Assembly (NCBI GenBank): GCA_023484085.1 | Contig: JAMDAS010000006.1 | Coordinates: 1 to 37,299 of the forward strand | Direction: 5' to 3' | Source of the DNA: Candidatus Omnitrophota bacterium | GTDB lineage: Bacteria; Ratteibacteria; UBA8468; B48-G9; DTJG01 | DNA length: 37,299 nt | Part shown: positions 17,663-27,645 of the stretch, piece after piece | How the letters are laid out: every line of letters begins with the position of its first letter | Position numbering within the stretch: position 1 is the first letter of the stretch | Made by a program: the position numbers and the translations under genes | Notes under the pieces: model-generated | The model's input: the letters and a program-made list of their open reading frames with translations, nothing else | Databases searched by the model: none | Told to the model about the DNA's origin: nothing

Positions 17663-20503
17663 TTATTCCCGGAATATCACCAATCTGTCAGCCTGGTTAA
17701 TGTCAATCTTGCAGGAATATCGTTCTTCCATACCCATTGAATCAGTAAGAAGATATTTTGCACTCACAGGTATGTCATCAACGACAACCGCAGGTTTCCC
17801 TAATTTGGACCACAGTCTGAGTTCACGCACCATAAGCCCCTTATCAAATTTTTTCAGAAACTCAATTTCAATACGGGACATTTCCCTGTTCACCCGTATC
17901 CATGCCCAAAACCCGGGTAGAAACATAGGACCTTCAAATGGCAGTAATTTCTGCGGCAGATTCGGCATTATTCCAAGTATTCCTTCAGGCTTGTTCCATG
18001 TGTATCCCAACATTGCCTGGTAGACATACCACGTGGCAGGAGCGGTCATGTAAAATCTCCCCCAGTGTTCACGCCCTGTATCCGGTTCATAAAACAATCT
18101 TTGGTCCCACCTGTTATCATTGTTTACATCAGTGATGACCCGCTCCATACGGATTAATGAATCAAATCCCTCTTCCTGGAAACCGAAATACATTGGTAAT
18201 GCACCTAAAAGAACACGGGCATGCGGTAGCCAGCCCCACATCTTGCGGTATGGCATTTTTCCATCAGGCGTGGCTTCATTCGTCGGAAACTTTAATGATG
18301 GGGGATAATTCAGATGCAGTGTTGAGAGAACACCCTGGCGTACGTAATGGTCTCCGTATAAAGGGCCCAAACTGCACAGACGCCCGAAAAATTCTCCCGC
18401 TAATTGTGAGAAATGGCTGTTGGGACAGGACTGTTTTGTCGTAGTATCATAATAATTTACGAAATAGCGTCCATTCCACAATTCCTTGATGGCGCTTGAC
18501 CGGGCTTTGGTAAATGTTGCCCTGCATATTTCCTGTGTTTTAACGTCGCCGCGGCACCGCGCTAATTCTTCAAGAGCTTTTAAAGCCGCAAGCCAGAGTG
18601 AGGCAATATAGGAACACGTACCTTCAAATTTTTCTGCGTCAAACGTATTACCCGTTCCGTTAATATTTGCTATACCATCACCATCATTATCCAATCCTGA
18701 TTGATATTCAAGCAGTGCCCGTACCAGGTAAGGATATACCTCATCAATGTATTCCTTGTCCCCTGTCATATGGTAGTGTTTCAGAGAGAGAAGCGTAAGT
18801 GCTGATGATAAATCCGGCCATCTGCTGGGTTTTCCTTTCTGCTCTAAGTGCCCGTAACCTAAATCGTGCTGGATGCCTCCATCTTTTCCCTGGGAACGCG
18901 CAAATGCCAGAAGTTCTGTGCGGTCAAGCTCAGGGTAAAAAAGCGTATAGTAATGATTGGCATATAATTTCTGGTCCAAAGTGCCCATGCAACCAAACAT
19001 GTGGGTAGGTGATTCATTAACCGAAAAACGCCCATCCCTTGTCAGCCAGGTGCCGGTACTGAAAACATAAGCGTCATTGCATAATGATTTTGTCAGCCAT
19101 GAAGGCAGACTTGATTTGAGAAGCAGTTCAGGTACCTGTAAGGATTCTCTTTCAAGCCGGTCAAAGTTTTCCAGCCCGTAAATCCCGATTTTTTCTGCGG
19201 AACTGAAACGGTTGTTATAATAATGTCCGTAATCCTGGCCTTCTATCTGCCTGAAACAGGGCACATACCATGCAAATACAAAACAGACGTCCTCAGGCTT
19301 GTCAGGATGTACGTCCACGGTCACTGCAATTGCTCCTGCAGTACGTTCACCATGGGATGGCCCACCCTTTGACCCGGGCAGAATTCCGGTATCAGCAAAT
19401 TTCAACCAGACGTTTTCCTGCTCTTCAAAATGCCAGTTGCTCAAAAAAGAGGAAACAGTTCTGTTCGTTGCCAGCAGGTATTGTCCCTGGCTGCGCGATT
19501 CTTTTTTGTCCCCGCCCTCAAAAATCAGCCCTGAAAATTTTTTTTCTTTCCATGGACGTTCATTGTTACCCGCTCGTTCCTCCCATAATTCATAGTAACC
19601 CTCGTCAAATGTATTGCGTTCCTCAAAGGAACATATTGCTCCTCCACACCCGAGAAAATTCTCCATGGAAAAGGCGATTGCCGCCTTGACCGGTTCTTCA
19701 GCCACAGTTTGCAGGCGCACCCTGAAAAGAGCCAGGGGCAGGGAGGAATCTTCTATATTATGTGGCAGGATTGTCCCGCATGCCCTTACTTCCACACGAA
19801 GAGGAAACCCATCATCTTCACTTTTCAGCATCACTTGCGGATAGATACCATCATATTTCAGATGATACATTGGCATCAGGTTATGCAGACTCTCAGATGT
19901 AATTATCCGTCCGGACGCTCTTCCTTTTATTTCAGCATGCACTGCAAAGAAACTTCCTTCACTTCTATGTATGGGAGTATCAATATTGCCGTTTATAGTG
20001 ATATTGCGAAACAGTCCATCACGACACAGTTCAATCTTGCCTGCACCGACTCCGCCGAGAGGTACTCCGCTCCCGGGTTCGGGCGATAATTCTGTGCGCG
20101 ATATCCTCCGTTCTATTTCACCCGTTTCCAAATGCCGCTGAACTTCCAGTATGCACAGTAGAGTTAATCCTTTAAGACCATCAGGTGCTTCAATGGTTAC
20201 TCTGCGATAATTGCGACCCATTTTTACGTATCCGAGATAAACCCAGGCACATTCAGGCGGCGTGTCTTTTACGTCTATCACCTTGTTTACGGGATTAAAT
20301 CTTTCTTCTTCTACGTTAACCCCTGAAATTATCTTTTCTGAACCCTTGCTTACTCTTGCATAAAAATGATATTCCACCGCGGCACCTGGTCCGCCAAAAT
20401 TCATAACTTTTTCATACGTACCTTCTCCAACGCGAACAAATTCGCCCGGCATATAAAATTCCACCCAGTCTTCAAATTCCTTCCATCTTTGTATTCCGCT
20501 CAT
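17663..20503 (-). CDS. GH116-like glycoside hydrolase (glucosylceramidase/beta-glucosidase type)
   Basis: 946 aa; ISRTELSPEPGSGVPLGGVGAGKIELCRDGLFRNITINGN N-terminal domain, catalytic (alpha/alpha)6-type region DKQLYANHYYTLFYPELDRTELLAFARSQGKDGGIQHDLGYG...GNTFDAEKFEGTCSYIASLWLAALKAL. Confidence 0.8.
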   Translation of the reverse strand: MSGIQRWKEFEDWVEFYMPGEFVRVGEGTYEKVMNFGGPGAAVEYHFYARVSKGSEKIISGVNVEEERFNPVNKVIDVKDTPPECAWVYLGYVKMGRNYRRVTIEAPDGLKGLTLLCILEVQRHLETGEIERRISRTELSPEPGSGVPLGGVGAGKIELCRDGLFRNITINGNIDTPIHRSEGSFFAVHAEIKGRASGRIITSESLHNLMPMYHLKYDGIYPQVMLKSEDDGFPLRVEVRACGTILPHNIEDSSLPLALFRVRLQTVAEEPVKAAIAFSMENFLGCGGAICSFEERNTFDEGYYELWEERAGNNERPWKEKKFSGLIFEGGDKKESRSQGQYLLATNRTVSSFLSNWHFEEQENVWLKFADTGILPGSKGGPSHGERTAGAIAVTVDVHPDKPEDVCFVFAWYVPCFRQIEGQDYGHYYNNRFSSAEKIGIYGLENFDRLERESLQVPELLLKSSLPSWLTKSLCNDAYVFSTGTWLTRDGRFSVNESPTHMFGCMGTLDQKLYANHYYTLFYPELDRTELLAFARSQGKDGGIQHDLGYGHLEQKGKPSRWPDLSSALTLLSLKHYHMTGDKEYIDEVYPYLVRALLEYQSGLDNDGDGIANINGTGNTFDAEKFEGTCSYIASLWLAALKALEELARCRGDVKTQEICRATFTKARSSAIKELWNGRYFVNYYDTTTKQSCPNSHFSQLAGEFFGRLCSLGPLYGDHYVRQGVLSTLHLNYPPSLKFPTNEATPDGKMPYRKMWGWLPHARVLLGALPMYFGFQEEGFDSLIRMERVITDVNNDNRWDQRLFYEPDTGREHWGRFYMTAPATWYVYQAMLGYTWNKPEGILGIMPNLPQKLLPFEGPMFLPGFWAWIRVNREMSRIEIEFLKKFDKGLMVRELRLWSKLGKPAVVVDDIPVSAKYLLTDSMGMEERYSCKIDINQADRLVIFRE

Positions 20504-20637
20504 AATCCTCCCTGTATTTCTTTGTAAATTGTCAATATTAATTCTTAATATTATTCTACCCCTACAATTTTTGTCAAGTGTTCTGCAATCCCTGACAATC
20601 TATTCCAAAGGCAGACCCTACAAAAACAATCCTGTCC

Positions 20638-20665
20638 TTGACAAGGTTCACATAATAACTATAAT
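20638..20665 (+). promoter_or_regulatory. Consensus sigma70 promoter, positioned for a leaderless transcript
   Basis: TTGACA (20638-20643), 16-nt spacer, TATAAT (20660-20665); next ATG starts 8 nt after the -10 hexamer. Confidence 0.65.
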
Positions 20666-20673
20666 TATAGTCT

Positions 20674-20844
20674 ATGAAGCGGATCCAATATAATTTAATA
20701 TTTGCTCCGGAAAATGACGCCGATTTGGAAAGTTTATTGTTGTCCAGGTCCCCAAAGTTTCAGGCAATACTTAGGAATTCTCAAGAAAGCATTTGCGCCG
20801 GGAAAGGCATTTCCAGGAAAAATTTTTGGAAACAGGTAAAATAA
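20674..20844 (+). CDS. Orphan antitoxin-like small protein (56 aa)
   Basis: Not in the ORF track. Manual translation: MKRIQYNLIFAPENDADLESLLLSRSPKFQAILRNSQESICAGKGISRKNFWKQVK*. The SPxFQxIL..S...I..GKGIS...FW tail resembles small type II antitoxins. Confidence 0.45.
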   Translation: MKRIQYNLIFAPENDADLESLLLSRSPKFQAILRNSQESICAGKGISRKNFWKQVK

Positions 20845-20899
20845 CTTGTTGAAGATACATTTCAAAATTCGGTTCACAACTTAGATAGGTCAAATTCAG

Positions 20900-21397
20900 A
20901 TGAATAACAACATTAAAAACAGAGTGGTGGAATTTATCGTATTATGGTTTGTGAATACAATCGCGCTTGTTGTTGTGGTGCATCTGCTGCCTGGTGTGAA
21001 AATATATAGCGTTACATCACTCTTTGTTGCGGCCATTGTTCTCGGTCTTTTTAATACGTTTATCAGACCATTGCTTATCCTTTTTACACTACCTTTTACT
21101 GTTTTTTCACTTGGTTTTTTCACACTTATTATCAATGGATTTCTGTTTTTTATTGCCGCGAAACTTGTTCCTGGTTTTTGGGTATCCGGTTTCTGGAGCG
21201 CTTTCTGGGCCGCTATTCTTTTCAGTATATTCAGTTTCTTTTTAAATCGCTTGTTATTACCGGAAAATCACCTCATGATTATTACGTCAAAACAATCAAA
21301 TTCTGCCCGGGTTATTGACAGAAAAGTAATTGATACAGAAGGTTGGGTTGTGGATGAACCTGAAAAAAAGGTGTATAATGATATGAATAAATTATGA
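20900..21397 (+). CDS. 4TM phage-holin-superfamily-IV-like membrane protein
   Basis: 165 aa; four hydrophobic segments with LLPGVKIYSVTSLFVAAIVLGLFNTFIRPLLILFTLPFTVFSLGFFTLIINGFLFFIAAKLVPGF. Confidence 0.8.
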   Translation: MNNNIKNRVVEFIVLWFVNTIALVVVVHLLPGVKIYSVTSLFVAAIVLGLFNTFIRPLLILFTLPFTVFSLGFFTLIINGFLFFIAAKLVPGFWVSGFWSAFWAAILFSIFSFFLNRLLLPENHLMIITSKQSNSARVIDRKVIDTEGWVVDEPEKKVYNDMNKL

Positions 21398-21957
21398 GAA
21401 TATTTACAAAGGTACTGGGGTTTGTGTATATTTTAACAGGTCTGACGGCAATGTTTTTTTTATCACTGGTCTATATAAAGCCGGGGATAATAACGATAAG
21501 CAAAAATTTACTTGAGCAGGAATTGCCAAAATTTGGCATCGGCGGATTTTCGCTTATTTTAATAGGGATAATATGGTTTATATACTGGTCTGACTATAAA
21601 ATCAGAACAAAAAACATAATATTCAATAATCCCCATGGCAAGGTGAAAATCTCTTTAAGGGCTATTGAGGAATTTGTTTCCGTTAAAATAACCACCCATA
21701 TAAAGAACGTAAAAACAGTAAGAGTAAAAGCATCTATAGGCTCACGCGGACTTGAAACTGCAATTTATTTGAATGTCCCTGGGGGATACAATATCCCGGA
21801 GCTTTCCACCCAGATACAGGAACTGATAAAAAATTATCTCCAGGATGTTGTTGGGGTTGACAGGGTTTCTAATATCCATATAGGAATTCAAAGTATAGTA
21901 TCTGAACCGCAAACGACTCCTGCATCTGATGAAGGGAAAAATGGAAAAAGAACTTGA
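21394..21957 (+). CDS. amaP: Alkaline shock response membrane anchor-like protein AmaP
   Basis: 187 aa; two N-terminal TM segments, then an Asp23/AmaP-like module (GKVKISLRAIEEFV...VRVKASIGSRGLETAIYLNVPGGYNIPELSTQIQELIKNYLQDVVGV). Confidence 0.72.
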   Translation: MRIFTKVLGFVYILTGLTAMFFLSLVYIKPGIITISKNLLEQELPKFGIGGFSLILIGIIWFIYWSDYKIRTKNIIFNNPHGKVKISLRAIEEFVSVKITTHIKNVKTVRVKASIGSRGLETAIYLNVPGGYNIPELSTQIQELIKNYLQDVVGVDRVSNIHIGIQSIVSEPQTTPASDEGKNGKRT

Positions 21958-22507
21958 ACTGATAGTATCTGAACATAGAAATCTTCTTGAACAAATACTG
22001 GAAAAAAATTTCCATGATAAAATTTACAAAACGGCTTCCATTATTTTGGATACCATACAAAAAAGAGGAAAAATTCTCCTGTGCGGGAATGGAGGAAGTG
22101 CGGCTGACTGTCAGCATTTTGCAGGGGAAATGCTCGGAAGATTTTTAAAAGAAAGACAACCCGTGCCATTTATATCACTTACGACAAATACGTCAATACT
22201 GACGTCTCTGGCAAATGATTACTCATTTGACAGTGTTTTCTCAAGACAGGTTGAAGGAATAGGAAACCGGCAGGACGTTCTTCTTGCATTTTCAACTTCC
22301 GGGACATCAAAAAATATTATAAGCGCCATTTATGCAGCAAAAAACAAAAAAATGAAAATTATAGGTTTTACCGGGAAAACGCCCAACCAGATGGAAGAAA
22401 TCTCTGATGTCTGTCTTGGTGTGGATTCAAAAAGTACGCCGAGAATACAGGAAATGCATATTCTGCTTATCCACATTATCTGTTTTCTTGTTGAAAAAAA
22501 ACTATGA
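21941..22507 (+). CDS. gmhA: Phosphoheptose isomerase (SIS domain)
   Basis: GKILLCGNGGSAADCQHFAGEMLGRF, AFSTSGTSKNIISAIYAAKNK, QEMHILLIHIICFLVE. ORF track begins at 21929; MEKELE start at 21941 is an alternative. Confidence 0.88.
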   Translation: MEKELELIVSEHRNLLEQILEKNFHDKIYKTASIILDTIQKRGKILLCGNGGSAADCQHFAGEMLGRFLKERQPVPFISLTTNTSILTSLANDYSFDSVFSRQVEGIGNRQDVLLAFSTSGTSKNIISAIYAAKNKKMKIIGFTGKTPNQMEEISDVCLGVDSKSTPRIQEMHILLIHIICFLVEKKL

Positions 22508-22989
22508 AAAAAATTAAAACCCTTGTTTCCCTTTCAGAAATTATAAAAAAGGCAAAGGAACAAAAAAAAATAATAGTTTTTACGAATGGATGTTTTGACC
22601 TGTTTCATTATGGTCATCTTATAAGTTTAGTGGAAGCAGGGAAACACGGGGATATACTGATTGTAGGTATAAACAGTGACAGCTCCATAAAAAAATTAAA
22701 AGGTAATGGAAGACCTGTTTTTTCACAGAAAGAAAGAGCAGGTATAGTCTGTGGATTAAGATGCGTGGATTATTGTGTTGTTTTTAATGAAAGCACACCT
22801 GCAAAAGTTATAAAAACGTTAAAGCCTGATATTATTGCCAAGGGTGCTGATTATAAAAAAGAAGACGTCGTAGGTTATGATTTTGTTGAAAAGTATGGAG
22901 GCAAAATTGTTCTGCTTCCACTGGTAAAAGGAATATCCACGTCAGAAATAATAAAAAAAATAAAGAATGAAGATATTGAGAATAATTGA
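22504..22989 (+). CDS. rfaE2: D-glycero-beta-D-manno-heptose 1-phosphate adenylyltransferase-type nucleotidyltransferase (stand-alone HldE C-terminal domain)
   Basis: 161 aa; IVFTNGCFDLFHYGHLISLVEAGKHGDILIVGINSDSSIKKLKGNGRPVFSQKERA. Confidence 0.88.
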   Translation: MKKIKTLVSLSEIIKKAKEQKKIIVFTNGCFDLFHYGHLISLVEAGKHGDILIVGINSDSSIKKLKGNGRPVFSQKERAGIVCGLRCVDYCVVFNESTPAKVIKTLKPDIIAKGADYKKEDVVGYDFVEKYGGKIVLLPLVKGISTSEIIKKIKNEDIENN

Positions 22990-23407
22990 TGCAAATTTTA
23001 ACAGGATAAAGGAAGGATTCAGGGTAATAGAGGATGGCTTAAGGTTTTATTATGATGAAAAGGGGCTGACAGAAAATTTAAAATGTACCAGGCACAAATT
23101 TACGGAAGAAATTATAAAAAGATTTGGGAATGACTTACCACTGTGGAGAGAGCCTGAAAAAGATGTCGGGAAGGACGTAAAAAAACATAAAACAAAAAAT
23201 ATTCCGCATCTTATAAAACAGAATTTTGGAAGAATTGAGGAAGGGTTAAGGGTTATAGAGGAATATAGTAAGATAATAAAACCAGACAGCATAGACGTCT
23301 GGGTGGAATTAAGATTTCAGGTATATCAACTGGAAAAAGACATATTCAAAAAAATAGGAAATTTAACACAACCCGCCGGGAAATCGCCGTCTGAGAGGGC
23401 GGGGTAG
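22967..23407 (+). CDS. Stand-alone ThiE N-terminal-type domain protein
   Basis: 146 aa; LRIIDANFNRIKEGFRVIEDGLRFYYDEKGLTENLKCTRHKF resembles the extra N-terminal domain of fused ThiE proteins; internally repeated motif NF(N/G)RI(K/E)EG(F/L)RVIE(D/E). No ThiE barrel follows. Confidence 0.7.
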   Translation: MKILRIIDANFNRIKEGFRVIEDGLRFYYDEKGLTENLKCTRHKFTEEIIKRFGNDLPLWREPEKDVGKDVKKHKTKNIPHLIKQNFGRIEEGLRVIEEYSKIIKPDSIDVWVELRFQVYQLEKDIFKKIGNLTQPAGKSPSERAG

Positions 23408-23412
23408 TTCAC
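23372..23412 (+). repeat. GC-rich palindrome resembling an IS200/IS605-type right-end hairpin
   Basis: CCCGCC (23372-23377) pairs with GGCGGG (23398-23403); followed by GTAGTTCACAG. Forms the last codons (PAGKSPSERAG*) of the upstream gene. Confidence 0.35.
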
Positions 23413-23478
23413 AGATTTCTTGACTAAAACAGGAAAAAATTTTATTCTACCTGATAACTTGTAAATGAGGATTAATAT

Positions 23479-25299
23479 ATGGAAAGAAAACCGGAAATAC
23501 CAAAGAATAATCTGGTAAAAGGCATATTTTTATGGATTTTGGTCGGAATTGCCTTGTTTATGCTGTTAAAAGGAACTTCCACGCTTTCTGAAAAACAAAA
23601 AACCATCAGCTATAGCAGTTTTGTCAACCAGGTAAAAAAAGGCAACATAAAGGGGACTCTGATGTTAAAAGGTGGATATGTTTCCGGAACACTAAAAAAC
23701 GGAACAAAATTCCAGACATATTCAGGCAAGGACCCTTCTCTTTATAAAATCCTGCAGGATAAAAACGTGTCTTTCAAAGTGGAGCCGGCTTCAAATATAT
23801 GGTCAACCCTGCTTATAAGTGTTTTGCCGATTGTAATCTTCTTCTTTATATTCTTTTATTTTATCAGCAGACAGGCCGGTGCTGAAAGCAACAGAATTTT
23901 TTCTTTCAGCAGAAGCAAACCTGTTGCGCCTGACCCCAAAAATAAAATAACATTTGCAGACGTTGCAGGCAGTGAAGAGGAAAAGGAAGAGCTTAAGGAA
24001 ATCATTGACTTCTTAAAAGACCCCCAGAAATTTCAAAAACTTGGTGGAAAAATACCAAGAGGGGTACTCCTGATAGGTCCTCCGGGGACAGGTAAAACAC
24101 TTCTTGCAAAAGCAGTTGCAGGGGAAGCAGACGTTCCTTTTCTCGGGATGAGCGGTTCTGATTTTGTTGAGATGTTCGTAGGTGTTGGAGCATCAAGGGT
24201 AAGAGACCTTTTCAGGCAGGCAAAAAGAACTGCTCCAAGCATTATATTTATTGATGAGATTGATGCGGTGGGAAGACAAAGATTTGCAGGATTAGGCGGC
24301 GGACATGATGAAAGGGAACAGACGTTAAACCAGATGTTGGTGGAAATGGACGGATTTCAGACAGGAACTGACGTAATAGTAATGGCTGCAACAAACAGGT
24401 CTGATGTTTTAGACCCCGCCCTGACAAGACCGGGCCGATTTGACAGAACAATTGTTGTTCACCTGCCTGACCTGAATGAACGTGAGGCGATATTTAAAGT
24501 ACACACCAAAAACAAGCCTCTGGATACAAACGTTAATTTAAGTATTCTTGCAAGGGGAACACCAGGTTTATCGGGTGCAGATATTGCAAATATTGTCAAT
24601 GAAGCAGCCCTTATAGCTGCAAGAAGAAACAAATCCATAATTGATATGTTGGACTTTGAATTTGCAAAAGACAAGGTTTTAATGGGCTCGGAAAGAAAAA
24701 GTCTTGTAATAAGCCCTGAAGAGAAAAAAATTATTGCATACCATGAGGCAGGTCATACAATCGTCCAGAAATCCCTGCTTGAAGCAAATTTAGTACATAA
24801 GGTAACAATTATACCCAGAGGACGGGCATTAGGTGTAACCCATGTGTTACCTGAAAAAGACAAATTTATTGAAAGTAATTTCTTTTATAAAAACACAATT
24901 ACAGGCTTACTTGCCGGAAGAGTAACAGAAAAACTTATCTTTGGTAAAATGTTTACAGGAAGTGAAAATGATTTAAGGGTGGCAACAGAAATAGCAAAAA
25001 AAATGGTTTGTGAGTGGGGTATGAGTGAAAAGTTGGGGCCCGTAACATTCCATGAGCATGAGGCAGTATTTCTTGGAAGGGACATTGTCCAGTCAAGAAA
25101 CTTAAGTGAGGAAACAAACAGGGAAATAGAAAGTGAAATTAAAAAAATTCTTGAAGATGCAGAAAAAAAAGCCACGGAAATACTCACTGAAAAAAAAGAT
25201 AAGCTTGACCTTCTTGCACAAACTCTTATTGAAAAAGAAACATTGAATTCAGAAGAAATTGATAAAATTTTAGGAGATAAAAATGAACCAGCAGTTTGA
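23479..25299 (+). CDS. ftsH: ATP-dependent zinc metalloprotease FtsH
   Basis: 606 aa; Walker [42 protein letters not shown], zinc motif HEAGH. Confidence 0.98.
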   Translation: MERKPEIPKNNLVKGIFLWILVGIALFMLLKGTSTLSEKQKTISYSSFVNQVKKGNIKGTLMLKGGYVSGTLKNGTKFQTYSGKDPSLYKILQDKNVSFKVEPASNIWSTLLISVLPIVIFFFIFFYFISRQAGAESNRIFSFSRSKPVAPDPKNKITFADVAGSEEEKEELKEIIDFLKDPQKFQKLGGKIPRGVLLIGPPGTGKTLLAKAVAGEADVPFLGMSGSDFVEMFVGVGASRVRDLFRQAKRTAPSIIFIDEIDAVGRQRFAGLGGGHDEREQTLNQMLVEMDGFQTGTDVIVMAATNRSDVLDPALTRPGRFDRTIVVHLPDLNEREAIFKVHTKNKPLDTNVNLSILARGTPGLSGADIANIVNEAALIAARRNKSIIDMLDFEFAKDKVLMGSERKSLVISPEEKKIIAYHEAGHTIVQKSLLEANLVHKVTIIPRGRALGVTHVLPEKDKFIESNFFYKNTITGLLAGRVTEKLIFGKMFTGSENDLRVATEIAKKMVCEWGMSEKLGPVTFHEHEAVFLGRDIVQSRNLSEETNREIESEIKKILEDAEKKATEILTEKKDKLDLLAQTLIEKETLNSEEIDKILGDKNEPAV

Positions 25300-25861
25300 T
25301 TTTAACCGGATTGAAAATGCGGTAAGAGTGATTATAGAGGCCATTGGTGATGACCCGGACAGAAAAGGACTTAAGGAGACACCAAAAAGAGTGGCGAATA
25401 TGTATCAGGAAATTCTGTCAGGTATACAATCAAACCCTGAAGAAATATTAGGCAGGGTTTTTCAGGAAAACTATAATGAGCTTGTTCTTCTCAGTAATAT
25501 CCCTTTATATTCTTTATGTGAACATCACCTTCTCCCTTTTTATGGAAAAGCCCATATTGCATATCTTCCTGAAGGGGGACGCGTTATTGGCATCAGTAAA
25601 TTAGCAAGGCTTGTTGATGTTTATGCAAAAAGGCTCCAGGTTCAGGAAAGACTGACAAACCAGATTGTAGATACAATCATGAAAATTCTTCAACCCCAGG
25701 GGGCAATGGTTGTTATGGAGGCTGAACATATGTGTATGGTAATGAGGGGGATTAAAAAACAGGGGGCCAAGGTAACAACCTCTGCAATGAGGGGCATATT
25801 CCTCAGGGATATAAGAACAAGAACAGAGGCACTGGATTTGATAATCGGGAATAGCAGGTAG
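25283..25861 (+). CDS. folE: GTP cyclohydrolase I
   Basis: 192 aa; [69 protein letters not shown]. Confidence 0.97.
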   Translation: MNQQFDFNRIENAVRVIIEAIGDDPDRKGLKETPKRVANMYQEILSGIQSNPEEILGRVFQENYNELVLLSNIPLYSLCEHHLLPFYGKAHIAYLPEGGRVIGISKLARLVDVYAKRLQVQERLTNQIVDTIMKILQPQGAMVVMEAEHMCMVMRGIKKQGAKVTTSAMRGIFLRDIRTRTEALDLIIGNSR

Positions 25862-25874
25862 ATAATAAAAAAAT

Positions 25875-26867
25875 ATGCTGAATATTTTTTTAGGTTTATT
25901 CAGAAGATTCAATATAATAACGTCCAGCCACAGGTCTGATATAATCAGAATATTCTCTGTTTTAATAGTAATACTCTTAATATTTGCTTTTCTTTTCAGC
26001 CATTATGAAAAAATATCATTCTTTAAAGCCTTTTATTGGGCAGTTGCAACTGCTTCAACCGTAGGATATGGAGACGTGGTTCCGCATAATACCGCTGGCA
26101 GAATTATTGCCATACTGCTTATGTTTTTCGGTATTGGCATATTAAGTATTTTCCTTGCAACCTTTTCCTCTATTATGTTTGATGTTAAAATAAAAAGATT
26201 ACTCGGAACCATGGAAAATTATTTTATCAAAGAACATATCGTGATATTGGGTTATAGTGATATTATTGCAGCTTCCCTGGATAAAATTTTAAAGGAAAGC
26301 CATAACGTAATTTTATTGGCAGCCCTTGAAAAAAATCCATCAGAAGAAAAAAATTTTATATTTATCAGGGGAAACATCATTGATGACAAGGATATCCTGA
26401 AAACAAAACTCCAGCAGGCTGAATTATGTATCATTTCTGATAATGACGATTCAAAAACATTAATGTCAGCAATTGCAGCAAGAACGCTTTCCAGGGATTT
26501 ATATATTATCGCCTATGTGCACAAAAAAGAAACAGCCCGGGCGCTAAAAGAAATAGGTATAAATGAAGTATTTACAATGGGCAACTTTTCTAAAAATCTT
26601 CTTGTTAAATCAATTAAAATAAAAGGAGTTTCCGCCTTTTTCACCCAATTGATGGATGAAGAGTCAAGAAACAGCCTGGTGGAAAAAGATGTTTTTGATA
26701 ATCTGATAGGCAAAAAATTCTATGAGGCATTACTATTTTTAAAACAGACTGCAGGGGAAATAATTGTTGGCATAAAGAGAAATGACAAAACTATTATAAA
26801 TCCTGACGGTGAAAGTTTTATTATTGAAAAGAATGATAAGCTTTTGCTGATTGGAAAATCAACCTGA
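25875..26867 (+). CDS. Potassium channel protein with RCK/TrkA-N domain
   Basis: 330 aa; pore filter TASTVGYGDVVP, then a Rossmann-type IVILGYSDIIAASLDKILKES and a TrkA-C-like C-terminus. Confidence 0.92.
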   Translation: MLNIFLGLFRRFNIITSSHRSDIIRIFSVLIVILLIFAFLFSHYEKISFFKAFYWAVATASTVGYGDVVPHNTAGRIIAILLMFFGIGILSIFLATFSSIMFDVKIKRLLGTMENYFIKEHIVILGYSDIIAASLDKILKESHNVILLAALEKNPSEEKNFIFIRGNIIDDKDILKTKLQQAELCIISDNDDSKTLMSAIAARTLSRDLYIIAYVHKKETARALKEIGINEVFTMGNFSKNLLVKSIKIKGVSAFFTQLMDEESRNSLVEKDVFDNLIGKKFYEALLFLKQTAGEIIVGIKRNDKTIINPDGESFIIEKNDKLLLIGKST

Positions 26868-27491
26868 ATACCAGTTGTGTGTTTTTTCATATCCTATTGT
26901 AGTTTGGCCCCCGTGTCCTGGTAAAACAATCACATTATCATTTAGTAAAAAAATCCTGTTTTTTATGGATTCTATTATTTTTTTTGCATCTCCGCCCAAT
27001 AAATCCGTTCTGCCTATGGACTCTTTAAAAAGAGTATCCCCTGAAAACAGGTAGGCTTCATCCACTAAAAACGACATGCTTCCCGGGGAATGACCGGGGG
27101 TAAAAACAGCCTTAATCCTGATACTGCCTGCATTAATAATCTCATCTTCTTTAATATATCTGTCTATGGTAATTTTTTCATTGAATGATGGTAAACCGAG
27201 AAATTGTGACTGTTCCTTTAGCCTGGCAAGAAGTAATTTCTCCTCTTTATGGGCGTACAGCGGAATATTAAATCTATTTTTAAAATAATTATCCAGGATA
27301 ACGTGGTCTATGTGGCAGTGGGTATTAAGGATAAACAGGGGTTTAACGTTATTTTCCTTGATTATATCTTCAATGTAAATTTTTTCCCCGGCAGGGTCAA
27401 TAATAAACCCCTCTTTCATTTCACTTTTATCATCCCATACAATATAAGTATTTACTTCAAAAGGTCCTGCAATTATAGATTTGAATTCCAT
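26859..27491 (-). CDS. MBL-fold metallo-hydrolase (glyoxalase II-like)
   Basis: 210 aa; THCHIDH motif, FTPGHSPGSMSFLV, FSGDTLFKESIGRTDL, VLPGHGGQTTIGYEK. Confidence 0.92.
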   Translation of the reverse strand: MEFKSIIAGPFEVNTYIVWDDKSEMKEGFIIDPAGEKIYIEDIIKENNVKPLFILNTHCHIDHVILDNYFKNRFNIPLYAHKEEKLLLARLKEQSQFLGLPSFNEKITIDRYIKEDEIINAGSIRIKAVFTPGHSPGSMSFLVDEAYLFSGDTLFKESIGRTDLLGGDAKKIIESIKNRIFLLNDNVIVLPGHGGQTTIGYEKTHNWYSG

Positions 27492-27645
27492 TTATTCCTG
27501 TTCTCTCTTTCAGAGTATATCATATTGTTCATTTGACTATCAAAAATTCATGGTCCTGATTAAATTTTTTGAAAATAAAAAATAAATGGTATAATATCAG
27601 GATAAATTTGTAATTTTTAAAAAAGAAGCGGAAAAAAGGAGTTCT

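Noticed and set aside
17526-18023. 165-aa plus-strand ORF
   Set aside because: Antisense to the nth start and GH116-like 3' end; no domain signal.
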